Positions 49,827 through 62,175 of a DNA stretch of 64,000 bases are shown one piece after another; positions within the stretch are counted from its first letter, which is position 1, and the number at the start of each line of letters is the position of its first letter. Origin of the DNA: Spirodela intermedia (Eukaryota > Streptophyta > Magnoliopsida > Alismatales > Araceae); NCBI GenBank assembly GCA_902729315.2, contig LR746266.1, forward strand, positions 1,059,001 through 1,123,000, read 5' to 3'. A program made the position numbers and the translations under genes. The notes below the pieces were generated by a model that did not search any database, was not told the DNA's origin, and saw only the letters and a program-made list of their open reading frames with translations.

Positions 49827-49838
49827 TGGTATCAGAGC
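49827..49838 (+). other. Orphan retrotransposon primer-site sequence
   Basis: A perfect TGGTATCAGAGC in AT-rich DNA without recognisable LTR or coding remnants nearby. Probably the relic of an eroded LTR element. The rest of 49,303-51,060 shows no gene; a GA-rich stretch lies at 50,450-50,565. Confidence 0.55.
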
Positions 49839-51060
49839 TGAAATTATTCATAGATTCCATACACGTAGTTGTAATATCCATGCGACAAAACTGGAAAGAA
49901 TACTTGCACATGAGAGGCTACGTTAAGGATAGAATTTTATTGGTCACTAAAGAAATCAAATGGCCAATCACGACGAAAAATCAAAGTTGGCCACCCACTT
50001 GACGATGAGATTTGAATCGGACGAGTCAATCCGTAAAATTCCACGGCAACCCAGGGTCTCCCAATGACATGGAGGAGACATCTCATGCCTTCTAAAATTT
50101 GGAGAAGAAATATAACCGATGCCACCCTTCATAATGGCTACTCTGCTGCGTCGACAAGGCCGGTGGTCACGAAAGGTGTGGAGGTAGCGGCGGCATTATT
50201 AAATAAGAAACGCGGAGTAGGTTGCTGTGGTCTACATGGGGGGGCTAGTCACAGCTGTCTGCTTGGATGGACATGGATTTGGTTGCCTTACTCAAAAGAT
50301 CGGACGGGGGGAGCGTATGTAAAATTTATGTCGTTACTATCATCGAACATTCGTGAAATTGTCGCGGCATGTCTTATATTTTCCCTAACCTGATTGGTTG
50401 AACCCATCTGAGAGGGATAGACTGGGCGAGTGCGTATGTGACACATAGGAGAAAGAGCGAGAGAGAGATAAGGGCAGGTAAGGTTGGATGTGTGTGACCG
50501 AGGGGTCGAGGAGAGAGAAGGAGAGGTGGGGGAGAGAAAAGGATAGATAGATAGAGAGAGAGAGAGGTTCTTTGTGAGGGGTCTTATCTTCTTCAGTCGC
50601 CCTATTCCTTGGCTTGATCAAACAAGGGTCTATTCTCTGTTACGTGCATGTGACCTACTGTCGTCATCTTGCCCCCCATGTGCATGGTTTTGGGCGAACA
50701 CATGTAAATACATAATCGCTCGATTTTTCCAATAATTGGGCGTCGGCTTGAAGAACACTCCACGAGAACTTCACAGCGTAAAGCCGTCTTCCTCTTGTCC
50801 ACTCACCGACAGCCCCCGCCACGTGTCCAGGTACCAACGTTTGGCGACAGGGGTTCCTATCGGCGCTTAATAAATGGGTCTCAAGCATCTCACCAACTCA
50901 CATTTAAATCACTCGATGACCGCACGATTTCCTATTTGTTAGCTTATAACTCGTTAAAACAAAGTATATAATATTTTGATGGTCGATTACTCTAATTAAA
51001 TTAATTAATAACAAAAAAATATTTTCTATTATGAATATTCGTTTTCTCAAAATCTCTCAA

Positions 51061-51323
51061 GATCTCACATGTGCATATACAGCAAGATCGTCGTCCCCGG
51101 GAGCTTTGGGCTCTGAACCAGCAATATCTCCGGTAACAAGTACTTCAAGAACCTGGTTAACGAGAAGGGCATCTGTCCTCAATGGCTGCTCTGCCGATGG
51201 GACTGGGCAAGAAGCAAGCAAGAAACCATAAGGCCTTCGTTTGGAACTCTGCCGACGCCATGATTAAGGCTGGGGACCTCACCCTGATCTGTGACGCACA
51301 GGTAGAAATCTGGAAGAACTGAG
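51061..51323 (+). pseudogene. Class III peroxidase exon 4 remnant (third tandem copy)
   Basis: The exon 4 acceptor region is recognisable (gatctcacat, the GSH position carrying the proximal His). An internal deletion follows, then pieces spread over several frames: SGNKYFKNLVNEKG, NHKAFVWNSADAMIKAGDLT and an end resembling the family C-terminus (VEIWKN then TGA). It lacks exons 1-3 and has stops and frameshifts. The preceding AT-rich 120 bp resembles intron 3. It lies in the same orientation 1.8 kb after gene 2, showing the cluster once had at least three members. Confidence 0.85.
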
Positions 51324-52052
51324 GGAGGGAGAATAGTAGGGCCGCTTGATCAAACTCAATCCAAAAACGATATCACTTAATCTTCATGAAACGGAAGTCT
51401 GTTCTTGATTATTTCCATTATCTAGTGTCTCGTGTTTGTTTTGTTCGTTCTCATTTCGGTGTTTGTACCTCGCGGTCATCTTTTGGCCATCGTAGGTTGT
51501 GGACATAATTAGTCCAATCGTAGACAGGTTTCAATAATGAAGCTGAGGCTTTACGGTTGTGCAGGTGCGGAACGTCCATGGGCCGGGAACGGGTGAGCCA
51601 AGGCCGGGCCTCGACCTGGTTCTGGAGAAAAGCCTGAAACCTACGCTCCCGCCAGTTGGCTACGAAGCCTAGGCCAGATAAGCTCGCCTGTGGGTGTAAA
51701 GAAGATATATATATATAATATCGAGAGAGAGAGGAGAGAGAGGACGATGGGATATACCTGAATTGACACTAACGCACACACAAAGAAGGGGAGGATGGGC
51801 TCCACGCCTTCAGGCTGGATCTTCTCAACGTCTACACTCGCCCTGATGGAGACTCCGGAGATTGGAAAATGTGACCCTAACCTTCTGACTCGATCCGATT
51901 TGAATCTTTCATCTTCGTCTCTAGTCAACCAGCTCAGTTCGATGATTGTTCAAAAGTGGCCTACAACATCATCTCAAATAAGCACAACTAGAGGTGTAAT
52001 TTACGTGCCTAGATGTTCGACGGAACTCTCAAGGGGCCGAGGATGCATCCCT

Positions 52053-52309
52053 TGTTGGAGTCAAACTCCATTAATTGACCTTAACTAATTTATTTGATAC
52101 AAATATATTATAGAATATTAATTAGTATTTAAGAAATAAATAAGAAAATTATAGTGTGTACTATATAAAGATTATTCTAGTTTGGTTTTTCAACATAACA
52201 TGACATATGATTTTTCCAACCTCTTATGAGAACATGGAGAAAGATCTAGAGCTATTCTATCATCGTTTCGCATTAATGACGATCTCAGTTATACGTATTG
52301 ACTACGTCA
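52053..52309 (+). repeat. 5' LTR of deleted copia element
   Basis: 257 bp, matching 54,608-54,891 over its whole length with many substitutions and indels. agtggcatatc follows and may be a decayed primer site. Confidence 0.75.
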
Positions 52310-52750
52310 AGTGGCATATCCCGGAGGCTGCACCGGGAGTGGGTGTCGCGTGGGCGGGTTTCCAGACCCTCAGACCGGCACCTTTCGGTTGCCGCATAGG
52401 TGGGGTTCCGGAACCCTGGGGAGGCCAATGGTCTGGGAGACCGGACGCCGCGGTCGCGGCGCCTGCCGGGCGCATCGTGGCACTTCCTCGGGCACCGCGT
52501 TAGCGGTTCCGCACTCCACGACACGTTGGCTTCCGGACGCCGCGGTCGCGGCGCCTCCCGGGCGCATCGTGGCACTTCCTCGGGCACCGCGTTAGCGGTT
52601 CCGCACTCCACGACACGTCGGCTTCCGGACGCCGCTGCCCGCGGGTTCGTAATAAAATAATGAGAAAAGGGGACGGGGACCGACATTCAGGGCCACGTTT
52701 CGGGCGGGCGACAATCCAAAATGGGCACGCTGCGTGGGACCGCCCACTCA
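52310..52750. repeat. GC-rich island with 92-bp tandem repeat
   Basis: A 92-bp unit beginning CCGGACGCCGCGGTCGCGGC occurs at 52,441-52,532 and 52,533-52,624 (only about two differences), with a partial third from 52,625. The whole island is strikingly GC- and CpG-rich inside very AT-rich DNA. Overlapping open frames on both strands are a by-product of composition. It is followed by an (AAT)n run at about 52,752-52,780. Origin unknown: possibly element leader sequence or a separate insertion. Confidence 0.85.
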
Positions 52751-54607
52751 AAATACTAATAATAATAATAATAATAATATATTTTAATATGGAATATAGA
52801 TTTAGAATTTTTTAATACATTTTTCTATTTTTTAGAATTTACGTTAAATTAAATTTTATTTATTTTCTTATAATAAATGTATACTTTAATTCTAAAATTT
52901 TGAATATTGGGTATCATTATTTCACATGACTATTGTTTAGTATTTATGTTATGTCATATTTCTTTAGATATGTTAAAAGATAATGTGGATTGCACTCTTA
53001 TCATTCAATATTATGAATTGTTGTTGTCTCATCTATGTGGTTGGTAGCTTTATGCTAATAAGACAATTGTAATACATAAGAATGTCAAATAATTAGACAT
53101 TTAATCTAGGCAACTTGGATTCTGACCTACATGATATTAAGAAAGATTTTTTTTTTTAATTTCATAAATTAGATTTATACATAATCAAGAATGCATTCGA
53201 GTTTGTACTTAGATAAATGAGATTAACATTACTTACATATGTGAGATTGTTTGGTCATATCTAAATAGGTGAAATGGTTTGCATATTAAATATGGAGTAT
53301 TCAAGTACTCAACAGTAAAATATTTCATAAACTTTTATGTAAATATCATTAATTTCATGTTTATTTAACAATGATATATTATTTCATCTACCTATATAGA
53401 ATTATAATCATATTTTTGTTGAATATAAAGGTTGACACAAGTGAGATATACTTTCTTTCAAGAGAAAGAAGTATTACTAAAGTGCTAATGTTAAATGGTG
53501 CAAATTATTTATAATAGAAAGAAGTACTATTATTTCATCTCAGTATGATGGAATTAGATCTATGCTTTCGAATGACAACTCTTCCTACACTCACTCAATA
53601 GAGCAATGTAGATGAAATATCTTTTATGAAAAATGAGAAAGGTTTAACAAGTTGTTTCTATCATTCATGTTGCAACATGTGTCTAAAAATATTAAAGGTC
53701 ATATGACTTCTAATACTTTAGTGAAAACTTACTTGAATATGATAGAATAATAATTTGTTGAATCTAATAAAGTTAAAGCAGGTGTCATTTTACAAAAGTT
53801 TGAGTCCATGTGAAAACTTAGTAGGAATCTTATTTAAAATATGCACATTTGTCTTTGGACACAACCATTGTCCAAGAAGATAACTCAATCAACCATTGTC
53901 CAAGAAGATAACTCAATCAACCATTGTCCAGGAATATAACACTAATGAAGATAAACTTCATTAAAAATTTGAGAGTTTATGGACTCCATATAGAAATCCA
54001 TACGATTTTATTATCATAATAAAGTTATAGTTGAATTCTCTAATAATAACAAGAACTCAAGTGCATATAAGCACATGGAGGTCAAATTTTTTATTGTGAA
54101 GAAAAGAATCAAAAGATCAATTGGTGTCTATTGAGCACATTGAGATTGATCTTATGAAGTCACTTCCACCTAATACTTGGTAAATATATATGTAATATGA
54201 GTTTAATTAGTTCTTTTCAGTATGTGTCTTGAGTTTTATTTAGATATTGATGCATTATGTGATATCACTTTCAACTTGACCTTTGTGTGTTAATTCATTA
54301 TTAATTATCATTTATCTTTTGTCATTTACCATTAGATAAAATAAAGGGAATGAAACTAAAGGATATTGTCATTACATTATGAGTTCATTCATAAAGTTTG
54401 GTACCACATAAGGTGTTTGATTTTAATATTAATTGTATCCTAATACATAGAAGGAACATATATCTTTAAAGATGTATCACCTCTATTACTAGTATTTATG
54501 AGAGACCTTATCATCAACTAGAAGTTATTATTTTTAACCATTTCAAATAGTGGTTGCTTCGTATAACCATCCAATATAAAGGAGATTGATAAAGCCAAGC
54601 AAGAGAT

Positions 54608-54891
54608 TATTGGACTCAAACTCATTGATTGACTTTAATTAACTCATTAGATATTAATACAATATAGAATATTAAGTGGTATTTAAGAAATAATAACATA
54701 ATTATGAAGTGTGTTACATAAAGATTATTTTGGCTTAAGTTTTTAACATGACAAGAGTTATAATTCTTCTAGCCCCTTGTGGGAATTCCATCCATATGAG
54801 CAAAAAGTTCTAATCGTGGGAAAAGATCTAGGATTATTCGTCATCATTCTACAATGATGGCAATCTCAAGTGTGCCCATTAAGGTTCATCA
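54608..54891 (+). repeat. 3' LTR of deleted copia element
   Basis: 284 bp, partner of 52,053-52,309. The 54,892-55,261 stretch after it shows no gene. Confidence 0.75.
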
Positions 54892-55261
54892 TCTTCATCA
54901 TTATTATTATTGTCTCAAGATAATCATTCAAATGATCAAGTTTAAATCACCATGTGATGTAGAGAGATTTTGCCAAAATAAAAATAATCAATAAGTAATT
55001 AATGTCACTCATCTACCACCATTTGACTACCACTTCTTCTCTTATAATTTAAAGAGCCTACTTTCAACAATAAGTCAACCTTACAATAGGATGAGTGGGA
55101 AGGGAATGGAGGTGCGGTTTTTCATATATGTGTACAATAATTGTATGTTGACACGCTAAGGGATAATCGTTGAGTTGTAAGACAATTCTCACTCATGAAA
55201 GAACTTGTAAGATGTAGGAAATTCTCCTAATCACATTTATCTAGTGTATGTTACCTCATCT

Positions 55262-55942
55262 CTCTAATATAGAATAAAATGAGAAATGACTAAACTAACC
55301 TTAGACAAGTATCTTATAATGACTCACATAATAGATTCAAATATTTAATAAGGTCTAATAGTGACAATTATAGTGCATTGTGGCAGACAATGGTGGTAAA
55401 TAGCGCAAACAATGATGGACAGCAGATGAATAATTAGTGATAACATATGATGATTGGAGACCAATATATAAAGGTGGTAGTGGATAATAGTGATAATGAA
55501 TAGTGTAGTGACAGATGACAATAATGATGGACAATGACAACAATAGATGATCGGCTAATAATGGATGAAAATTAACAAACGATAAACAATGTTAGAATGA
55601 CAATAGATGAATGACATGTCATAATAGATGAATGTGGTGGATGAAAACAGCAGCAAACGATAGTAGTGATAGATAACAAACAATAGTGATGAATGATAAC
55701 TAACCCTCATGACCTATTCTTGGATATCAAATGACTTTTACAACCTCTACTTGCAGAGTAATAAAAGATAAATTTCAAATGAACTTCATCTTTTCTCTAC
55801 GTTTGTTAGGGTTACAATAATATTTATAATCATCATTTGATGTTAAATACAGAAATAGTTAAGAAGAAAAATTATGATTTAATAGACTTAAGATAATGTG
55901 ACTATAATGTAGAGGTGTTGGCCCACTTCTTCAATCCTATCA
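55262..55942 (-). repeat. 3' LTR (element orientation) of minus-strand element
   Basis: About 680 bp; the outer boundary is approximate. It lacks about 480 bp present in the partner (58,390-58,880). Confidence 0.65.
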
Positions 55943-57338
55943 ACTCTTTTGAGTTGAGAAAAACTTAACTCATTAAGCATAATGTAGGTTTACTCTAATG
56001 ATGCTTAATGAGGCTAACTCTAAATATAGACATCACTGCTAATATACAAGATGTCATCAAAATCTTCAATTTCTGATGGAGTCAAATGATTCACCAAGTA
56101 TATGATCTATGTGGTCATGTTGTATATAAAACATGGCTAGTGAACACTCAAGTGTTTGACTCACTTACAAAGAATGAGAAAGGCAAAGGACTCACTAAGC
56201 ATAATAGGAGGGTCTTGATATATAATTAAATTAGAAATGTTGAAAGTGGAGTCAATTCTCTTATCACATGGAAAATTAATAGTATGTATATTGATTCTAA
56301 TTTGTTCAAAATTTCAAAATGTCATACTTAATTAAGCAAATGCTTCATTTTCAAAACTTTTGAATCATATTCAAGAGGAAATTAGACACATGTAACTTTT
56401 TTATTAATACTACTTAGTATAAAGATATAATTATTTTTTTTAACTCTAACTTATATTGACCAAGAATCAAATCAACTAATTTTCTAGGTTAACAATGATG
56501 TATAGTATATAAATTAAAAATTATTAATTCAATTTAATTAAAATATTTGTGCATTAAAAAGAGTAATAGTTGGTTCTTAAAGATCATGTGGTCGAGGTTA
56601 ATTGTATAGAAGCCAAACAATCTTTTTTCCCTTAGAAATAAATAAATGTGTTTGGCTTTTCATATTGTGTCTCATCATTGATAGAATTGATTTAAAATGA
56701 CACATTACAATTTTTCTAACCAAAAATAGGGGATGGTCATACATAAAATATTTTAAATGGGTTAATAAGACAAATTAGGATAGTCTAAATATGCTAATAA
56801 AGATTGTATTAAGATAAATCTCATTATCTATAATGATTTCATAATTACCATCATCAATTTTAGCAAATGCATGAAAAATGTTATGCATATCATCCTCTTC
56901 TCTAGGTTGAGTTAAAATGCCTCTGTTATCTCCTAAACTTATATCATCCAAGTGTTCATTTATAATGTAACTTACAAAACCTTAACCTTCATTAATTTTT
57001 AACCAAGGTTGTATGTGATATTGTACTCCTCTTCCTCTAGTGGGCTGTGACTTAGCCTAATATCAATTCTACTTCAAATTCACTCATATGAAAAGTAAGA
57101 GTGGGACATTGGTAGCCATAATGTTCATATTCTTGGTACCTAGAGTCACTATCTTGAAAAGATTCTTTAGTCACTATATTTATCTCTTTATTTTCACACT
57201 CAATTAATTTAGTATTGAGATTTTAAGAATAAGTCACAATAGGTGCACAAGTTGTAAAACATTATATATTTTCTTTTTTAACACTAACTTAGGCAAATCT
57301 ATTAATAGCATTATGTGTAATTTCTATTTCAATTGTGA

Positions 57339-57578
57339 CTAGGTTGTGGGTGAAAATAAGGATACTTGGCTTACAAGTTGAGAATTTTGAAAATTAGTAT
57401 CTATATCTTGAACTAATTGGTAAGCATTCTCTAATGCAATCACTTCACACAAATAAAGTTCTTTTTGAATATGATCTCTTAGCCCAATTCTAAACCTTGA
57501 TTTGGTTACCTCAAGATCCATTTTTTTCCATACATCGTAAAAAATGTTCATCAAATTTAGAAATATATTATGATACAA
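57339..57578 (-). pseudogene. Retrotransposon gag fragment (Ty3/gypsy type)
   Basis: A 79-codon open stretch with the gag core motif (SRFRIGLRDHIQKEL, then YQLVQDID). It represents the virus-like particle shell protein. No zinc knuckle or protease follows in frame. Confidence 0.6.
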
Positions 57579-58294
57579 GTTGATTTCCTTAGGTTAAGTT
57601 TTGCCAATAATTTTCAAGTCTAGACTTATAAGCAGTATAAAGGTATTTTTATCTAAGCTCGTCCTTAGTTTCTTTTTAGGTTTTGATTGGCTCATCCTTC
57701 CCCTTAAGAAGGTTTCAATATTATTCTAATAAATTTTAACTTATCTCTTAAGTTTCATTTGGACAAATATAATCTTTCATGCTTGAGACATTTTGTACTA
57801 CTTAAAATGATAATAAATATCAGCCTCCCAATTAATATATACTCTAAGATTTGTGGAGTCATTAAAATAAGGGGTTTCAACCCACCCTATCACTCATAAA
57901 TGACAATTCTCATAAGTCATATGACTCGAGTGATACCCTATTATTCTTAACTCATTCTAAAGGGACCTAACTTTGTACTCTTTGGGCTCTATGGGTGATT
58001 GGGATAGGGATTTGATATTGGTTATGCTCAAGCTTTTAATTTACCCTTTGATTCGAGGAGTATATTAATTGATCAATTATTTTTAATAATTATTTTGCCC
58101 AATCAAGTGTATTTTCTCCCATTAGAAGAATTGGCTAATTCCTCACTAACAAATACTCATGACTTGATCAAGTGGGCATACAAAAGAACAAAAAAGAAAT
58201 AATGATGATGACTATCAATTTTTATTACTTTTAATTTTTAGTTTTTTAATGTAGTCAATTCTTCAATCAAAACTCTAAGCTGTGATAACAAATT

Positions 58295-59483
58295 TGATGT
58301 GTGGCTGAATGAAAAATGATTAAACTAACCCTAGACAAGTATCATAGAAGGACTCACATAATAGATTTAAAAAATTAAGAGGATCAACTATGATAAGATC
58401 AAATGCTTTCCTACAATGTTTAAAATGAATCAGATTGATACAATTAAGAAATCACAAAGGATTAGGCCACTCACTATCAATATGTTGATTAGTTATAAAT
58501 CCAATAGTTCTCACTCTACACTCACCACTAATTATAAAAATAAATGGACTTATCTATAAATCACACAATGACAATATTACAAGATAATATACTCAATGAA
58601 CAAAAATACTCAAATCTGAAAACAAACAAGTTTAGAAATAACTTTGTCATCATAATGGATGACTGATCAATAAAGGAGCACACATTGAAGCTAGACCCGA
58701 CTTGTGAATATTTGACCTAATGTTGATCATTGACCAAGCTGACATAGTTGACTAGACATTATCACTAGGACCAAGTGGCCGAGCTGCTTTGGGCCAGGTG
58801 GAAATGGGCCATCTAAGCCACACATATCTAAGTCCACAAACCATTGATGATTTAATCCTAATCAATAAAATGAGAACAAAAACTCATCTAGAATGTAACA
58901 AAAGGGAAGGAGGAAGAGATAGTGGTGGTGATAGTCAATAGTAGCAGATGATGGTAGATGACAGTGGATGTTAGATGGACGGCAATTAGTGACAGCAAAT
59001 GGTGGCTGGAGAATAGTGTACAAAGGTAGCAATGGATATTAGTAGTGATGGACAGCGACAATAAGAGGTGGCACAGGTGACAGACAATGGCAGTGACCGA
59101 TGATTGGCCAACAATGGATGATGATGGGTGGAAGGCTGACAATGGTGAAAGGATGGTGGCTGAATGACATGCAGTGACCAATGAATGTGGTGGATAAAGG
59201 TGGCACCAAATAGTGGTAGTGATAGATGATGGCAGTAGGTGTGGTAATGTATAACTAACCTTCACGTTTTCTCCTTGAGAAGCAATGTAAGGTAAACCTC
59301 AAATGAACTTCATCATATTCTCTACATATGTATCTAGGGTCTCAAGAGCATTTATAAACATTCTCTTATGCTAAGTAAATAAATAAATAGATACTTAAGA
59401 AGGGAAGATATGTCTTAATGGGCCTAGGCCGATGTGCTCACTATGTAGAGGTGGTGATCCACTTCTTTGATCCCCATCTATCA
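58295..59483 (-). repeat. 5' LTR (element orientation) of minus-strand element
   Basis: About 1,190 bp, plus-strand ends TGATGT and ATCA. The purine-rich middle (58,900-59,240) gives a spurious 125-codon minus-strand frame. Confidence 0.7.
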
Positions 59484-59539
59484 ATCTATATATTTCTATC
59501 TCTGTTTGTATGTCTATCATCTATTTATATATATATGTC

Positions 59540-59860
59540 TAGTATATGTATGTATGTGTGTATGTATGTATGTATGTATGTATGTATGTATTTGTCTGTC
59601 TGTCTATCTATCTATCTGTCTGTTTATCTATTTATATATCTCTTAGTATGTATGTATGAATGTATGTATGCATGTATGCATGTATGTATGCATGTATGCA
59701 TGTATGCATGTATGCATGTATGCATGTATGCATGTATGCACGTATGCATGTATATATATATATATATGTATCTGTCTATTTATCTATCTATCTCTATATG
59801 TCTATGTCTATATATCTATATATATATATATATATCTATCCATCCATCTCTCATATGTAT
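59540..59860. repeat. Cryptic simple-repeat array (TGTA, GCAT, TATC, TA)
   Basis: (TGTA)n at about 59,546-59,590, then TCTG/TATC runs, then a GTATGCAT-type array from about 59,648 to 59,756, then TA-rich runs. The Met-Tyr-Val-Cys and Tyr-Ile repeat frames here are artefacts of the repeat. Confidence 0.95.
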
Positions 59861-61234
59861 ATGTCACCTTCCTTTGCAACAAAGGGGACAAGAACGTTGA
59901 TCCCCAACATAAGCAACACGGAGTAGGTTTTGAATGGTCTACTTGTGGAGTGATCTAACCCCGTCCGAGGAGGTAAGACCAGGATATAACTCACTCTCAC
60001 AGATGGACCACTCAAATGGGTAATAATGGACTGACCTTACGCGTGGGGAAGAGAGAGAAATTTGTGTGAGAGAGAGGAGAGAGAGATAGCGGGAGATAAG
60101 AATGAGCATGTCGGGTGGTGTCTTTGTGACAGAGAGAGAGAGAGTCCACTTGGTCGACGTAGTTCAGCCCAATCCGACACCCACATCTTCCTATTGAGAC
60201 GCCGACTACGAGGATACGATCTCACTCAAGACCCACAAACAATGCCCAGAGCCCCCCAGCCGAACCAATTCTGACGGCCTACCGATCGAGCCGTGAACTT
60301 CCATCTGTTCACGATGATCCCCGACCCAATCCCCATCCTCGCGGGGGAATCCCATGCAGAGTTAAAGCCCCTACAAAGCGACAGCATACATACCTTCTAC
60401 TAAGCACTCACAAAATCTCTACCATATATGCGTGAGCTGAAGAGGCATCAAGTCCTTCCTCTCCCTCAGCCAATGGTCCGCTCTACATTTCTGGCCCTGG
60501 CCAATGGATGTGCTTGCTTTTACGTATCATGCTGAAAGATAATTAATATGCTTGAACTATATTGAATGGGGACAGGCTATAATTAATATAACCAATAATT
60601 CGATCTGGGTTTGAACAATAGAGCACAAGAATTCAAGTGCTTGAGGATAATTATATTTTTTATTATTTACGTGTATATACTGAAGAGAGGGCATGGATGT
60701 GTTAGCCCATGCTAATCATCGCATTTTTTCTAATATTTCTGAATAAATCCCTCTATTTAACTATAAAAATCGCGTATTCAATCAGTATACTGTTCGTAGC
60801 ATTGAAGGAAATATCTTCATTAGTCTGCACAGTTTTCCAAGACAGTTGGGAAAGGAAATACGGAACGCAGGCCCACCCGTTGCCATTCCCGACGACCTGA
60901 GTTCGTCGACTTGGGTTTTCACATGGAAGACCCCGCCATATTCAATGCATGGGAAAGGAACGCACCAAATCGATCCACCATTCGCATTGCCACGAGGACG
61001 CGGTCTTCTTCAAGAATCAGATCTAGTTTCTCCAATCAGACCTAGTTTCTCCAATCAGACCTACCCACCAGGTCCATCTATGATGATAATCACCGTGGGT
61101 GGGGGAAGGTGGGAGGAGGAAGACAGGACGGAGATGGAGACAAACGGTGGAAGACATGGCTTTATTGCATCTGCGCGAACGTTGGCCATCCGCCACCGGT
61201 ACAGAGATCGGAAACAGTGGATGACCTCCTGCTA
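59861..61234. other. Intergenic, no gene supported
   Basis: Contains GA-rich stretches near 60,050-60,145 and a small tandem duplication at about 61,019-61,060 (tctagtttctccaatcagac repeated). Open frames on both strands lack domains. Confidence 0.5.
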
Positions 61235-61600
61235 CTACGATGAGGGCGGGGAGCGTCTTTTCCTCCGGGAGAAGAGCCTCGGCAGGACGTCGCCGAAGAG
61301 GTAAGGCCAAGAGGGCTGCTTCCTCGCTACCGCCCTCCCGGGTTTGCGCTGGTACGGCGGCGGAGGATTGAGCGGCAGAAGGATCGTGCCGCCGCCGCCT
61401 ACGGCGCCGACTGGGTGCTTGGGAGTGCCCGGGCAAGATTCCCACGCGAACGGGACCGCGGCGCCGGCGCCGGCGTCGTCGTAGCTCCGGAAGGAAGACA
61501 CGGCGGCGGAGGGCTCCTTGGACACCAGCCGCCGGTAAAAGTTGTTGTCGGGGCTTATTTTCAGGGACTCCTTCCCCCCTTTGGACCCGACGGGGTTCAT
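61235..61600 (-). CDS. Small plant-specific protein with PFAWE..PGTPK motif (DUF688-like)
   Basis: An intronless 121-aa frame on the minus strand, starting MNPVGSKGGKESLKISPD. The conserved core is FYRRLVSKEPSAAVSSFRSY followed by VPFAWESCPGTPKHP, a pattern I associate with a plant family of unknown function (DUF688-related). A proline-rich patch (LPLNPPPPYQ) and a basic C-terminus (LFSRRKRRSPPSS) follow. There is no signal peptide or membrane segment; the basic tail would allow a nuclear location, which is a guess. Coding GC is high at third positions. A TATA box lies about 70 bp upstream. Overlapping plus-strand and other minus-strand frames are shadows. Function is not known. Confidence 0.75.
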   Translation of the reverse strand: MNPVGSKGGKESLKISPDNNFYRRLVSKEPSAAVSSFRSYDDAGAGAAVPFAWESCPGTPKHPVGAVGGGGTILLPLNPPPPYQRKPGRAVARKQPSWPYLFGDVLPRLFSRRKRRSPPSS

Positions 61601-61670
61601 CCTGACAGAGATGAAGACGAGGAAGAGGAGGAGAGGAGGAGCCAGACTGTTTCATGACGAGGAAGGGCGC

Positions 61671-61680
61671 CTATATAAGG
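61671..61680 (-). promoter_or_regulatory. TATA box of the small DUF688-like gene
   Basis: The minus strand reads CCTTATATAG, 70 bp before the ATG at 61,600, implying a 5' leader of about 40-45 nt. Confidence 0.7.
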
Positions 61681-61814
61681 CAGATTATGTGGACCAGTTC
61701 GACGTATACAGCGCTCTCGATGACGACGGGTGCGGACTCGCTGATCGCACGCCAACAAAGTGATCTTGGCATTTCTTCACCTGGTCTTTGTTCTCTTGCA
61801 GAAAGTAGATGTAG

Positions 61815-61839
61815 AGAAAGAGAGAGAGAGAGAGAGAGG
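61815..61839. repeat. (GA)n microsatellite
   Basis: Short GA run between the divergent DUF688-like and WEB genes. Another CT run is at about 62,139-62,171. Confidence 0.9.
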
Positions 61840-62129
61840 AGTTGTTAGTCCCGTGTGGACTTTGGAAGGCCGAGGAGGAGCGGGCCCTTGGGAGGTTTGT
61901 CCGTCGCTGCCGTAACACGGCAAACGCTGATGTTACTTCTGGGTCAGGTTCGGGTAGGATTAAGGGGAGGATCTTTGTAAACTTCTTAAAGGGAAGGGCT
62001 TTCAGGCGAGTCTCATCCTTCTTCTTGTTTATTATCAACCACAGAGCTTCCTCTCTCTCCCTCTATCTCTCTCTCACTCCGCTCCTCTCTGTGCGCATAC
62101 GTGCTTCTCTCTCTGTCTCTCTCGCTTCC

Positions 62130-62175
<46 letters not shown>

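Larger units (their letters stand above)
52053..54891 (+). mobile_element. Internally deleted Ty1/copia retrotransposon
   Basis: Direct repeats at 52,053-52,309 (TGTTGGAGTC...GTCA) and 54,608-54,891 (TATTGGACTC...ATCA) are diverged LTRs. Before the 3' LTR is a purine-rich aagccaagcaagagat tract. Near 54,020-54,160 the plus strand encodes an RNase H tail relic (NNNKNSSAYKHMEVKFFIVK). The total length of 2.8 kb is far below a full element, and integrase and reverse transcriptase are not recognisable. An intervening GC-rich tandem repeat is described separately. Target duplication unclear. Confidence 0.75.
55262..59483 (-). mobile_element. Non-autonomous LTR retrotransposon with Ty3-type gag remnant
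   Basis: Direct repeats at about 55,262-55,942 and 58,295-59,483 share a long series of landmarks (ctaaccctagacaagtatc, a GATGG-type purine-rich middle, caaatgaacttcatc, gtagaggtg). On the minus strand, TTGTTATCACAGCTT near 58,279-58,294 is a decayed tRNA-Met primer site, setting the orientation. A minus-strand frame at 57,339-57,578 contains KSRFRIGLRDHIQKELYLC and ENAYQLVQDID, typical of gag from Ty3/gypsy elements. Only about 2.3 kb separates the LTRs and no pol is recognisable, so the element is non-autonomous or deleted. Confidence 0.72.

Noticed and set aside
52285-52751. Several overlapping 80-130-codon frames on both strands
   Set aside because: Produced by the GC-rich 92-bp tandem repeat lacking stop codons; the repeated protein segments mirror the repeat period.
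59648-59756. Possible CRISPR-like or satellite array
   Set aside because: The period is four to eight bases with no spacers; it is a plain microsatellite in a plant genome.
59418-59958. Cys-Met-Tyr-Val and Tyr-Ile repeat proteins up to 160 codons
   Set aside because: Artefacts of TGTA/GCAT/TATC simple repeats.
61023-61655. A 210-codon minus-strand frame overlapping the small DUF688-like gene
   Set aside because: The conserved motif and the TATA-spaced ATG are in the other frame (61,235-61,600); the longer frame is an Arg-rich shadow.
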